Shown here: one piece after another, positions 62,870 through 64,000 of the stretch
Position numbering within the stretch: position 1 is the stretch's first letter
How the letters are laid out: each line of letters begins with the position of its first letter
Source of the DNA: Fistularia commersonii
Lineage: Eukaryota > Chordata > Actinopteri > Syngnathiformes > Fistulariidae
Reading direction: 5' to 3'
DNA length: 64,000 nt
Assembly (NCBI GenBank): GCA_037954325.1
Contig: JBBMNZ010000035.1
Span: forward strand, 4,050,001 to 4,114,000
The notes under the pieces: model-generated
Database searches by the model: none
What the model saw: the letters and a program-made list of their open reading frames with translations, nothing else
Told to the model about the DNA's origin: nothing
Position numbers and translations under genes: made by a program

Positions 62870-64000
62870 CTGATAGAGAGAGAGAGACATTCACACATGA
62901 CATCAAATTATCCAGTTACTGAATAAAACCATTTAAACCTTGTGTTACCGCCCCGATATCACATATAGTTTAAGAAAAGTAGCAGGAGATTTAATGGAAA
63001 AATTCACCTGTCCACCTGAACTCCTGACTATCGTGTCACCAAAGATTTCTTTACACACATAGTGGTGTGACAAATAGTAGTCTGGCTTCAGATGTATAAT
63101 ATTATTTTTTACAGGTATCCGATACAGCAGTTTTGCAACGCACTGGCTGATAAATGAGTAACTGTGATAGTGAATATAAGTCTTTTCTATGTTATTACAT
63201 AGTATATCACATCATGTCCCCTGCAGTGGAAAGATGATAAGTTACTAATATAGTCCTCCATTTTTCTGTGGACAAGTTATACCAGCATCAGGTTTTTAAG
63301 TCGATGCTGAAATGGCACATTATAGTGAACATATCTTAGATATATCTGACATAACCATATTATTGTACCCCTAGTGAGAATTAATATTCAAATGTCTGAA
63401 TGTGCAGGCTAAGTAAGCCAGTTAGTTTAGCATAACCCTTAACAGGAACACACAAACAAGAGCGTTCATTATCTAGAGCCCTTTCACCCAAACATTCAAG
63501 CATAACCCTAGATTAAACCCACTCCCCTTAACTCCTGACTCAGATGTTTACAGGTATGTTCATAACTGTGCAATATTTCATTTCACAACGCTACACATAC
63601 AATATTTTTTCATACGCTTGTGCACTCCTTATCTTTCACTTGTTACTTAAGACACTTTATAGTTTTCACTTGTTACTTAAGACACTAAGTAAAATGGAAG
63701 ACACTCTGCCTTTTCTCTTATTTTTTACTGTTTATACAATTTTCTACTATTATTTATTTTCTTGTAACTCTGGCACAACAATTTCCTTCAGGATAAATAA
63801 AGTTGTTCTTATTCTTATTCTAATATTCACTGGGACACAACCCCAAACTCACAACAAAACCCCCTTCATATTAGACAACAGCACTAAAGCTGCAAAAGTA
63901 TCACATGCAAATCGGACTATTTCTATTTGTGTTTAAGTGTTGTTTTTGATCCATCTGTAGCAAAGGGGGTTGGAGCCCTAGTTTTGACAGTAGAATAGTA
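62870..64000. other. cenpk upstream or intron sequence
   Basis: No exon found. Near 63690-63825 the sequence ends in TTTCCTTCAGGATAAATAAA followed by TTCTTAT repeats, resembling the 3' tail of a fish LINE or SINE; the body is not recognisable. Confidence 0.4.

Overview
The window is vertebrate nuclear DNA, almost certainly from a teleost fish and probably a compact-genome percomorph. Genes are split by short GT-AG introns, (CA)n/(GT)n microsatellites are very dense, and the mobile DNA is of fish type (Tc1-like, hAT-like, an RTE-like LINE, a tRNA-derived SINE). I assembled the genes by hand from open frames and splice sites, so exon edges are inferred, although every reported model stays in frame from start to stop.

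Layout. 1-1195 is a GT-rich minisatellite. 1720-4994 (+) is a type I keratin resembling K18. 5.1-14.5 kb is gene-free and holds a LINE fragment, a complete short hAT element with its target duplication, a minisatellite interrupted by a MITE, and long CA tracts. 14593-16408 (+) and 18040-20450 (-) are two more type I keratins, tail to tail. 20.5-29.7 kb is gene-poor. 29798-32385 (+) and 42355-45225 (+) are paralogous type I keratins with an unusual Cys/Pro-containing head and a Gln/Thr-rich repeat tail. 50494-58837 (-) is smap1, complete in ten coding exons. 60174-62869 (-) is the 3' part of cenpk, which runs off the right edge or has 5' exons I could not find.

The main structural event is a tandem duplication of about 13 kb: copy A is about 27.33-40.39 kb, copy B about 40.39-53.54 kb. 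Each copy carried one keratin gene plus the last three coding exons of smap1. Copy B is continuous with the rest of smap1. Copy A kept only smap1 exon 9 (39716-40053), which is nearly identical to the functional exon, and lost exons 8 and 10 by separate deletions. Both ends of the duplication fall in GT repeats, and the exon-10 deletion carries a perfect 16-bp inverted repeat that suggests template switching. Several transposons sit in only one copy with the empty site visible in the other, which gives a relative time order.

Function. The five keratins would be type I partners in epithelial intermediate filaments. smap1 (Arf GTPase-activating protein, clathrin traffic) and cenpk (inner kinetochore) are unrelated neighbours. 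Four perfect CTCF-like motifs and several RFX-type X-boxes may matter for regulation, but this is motif matching by eye only.
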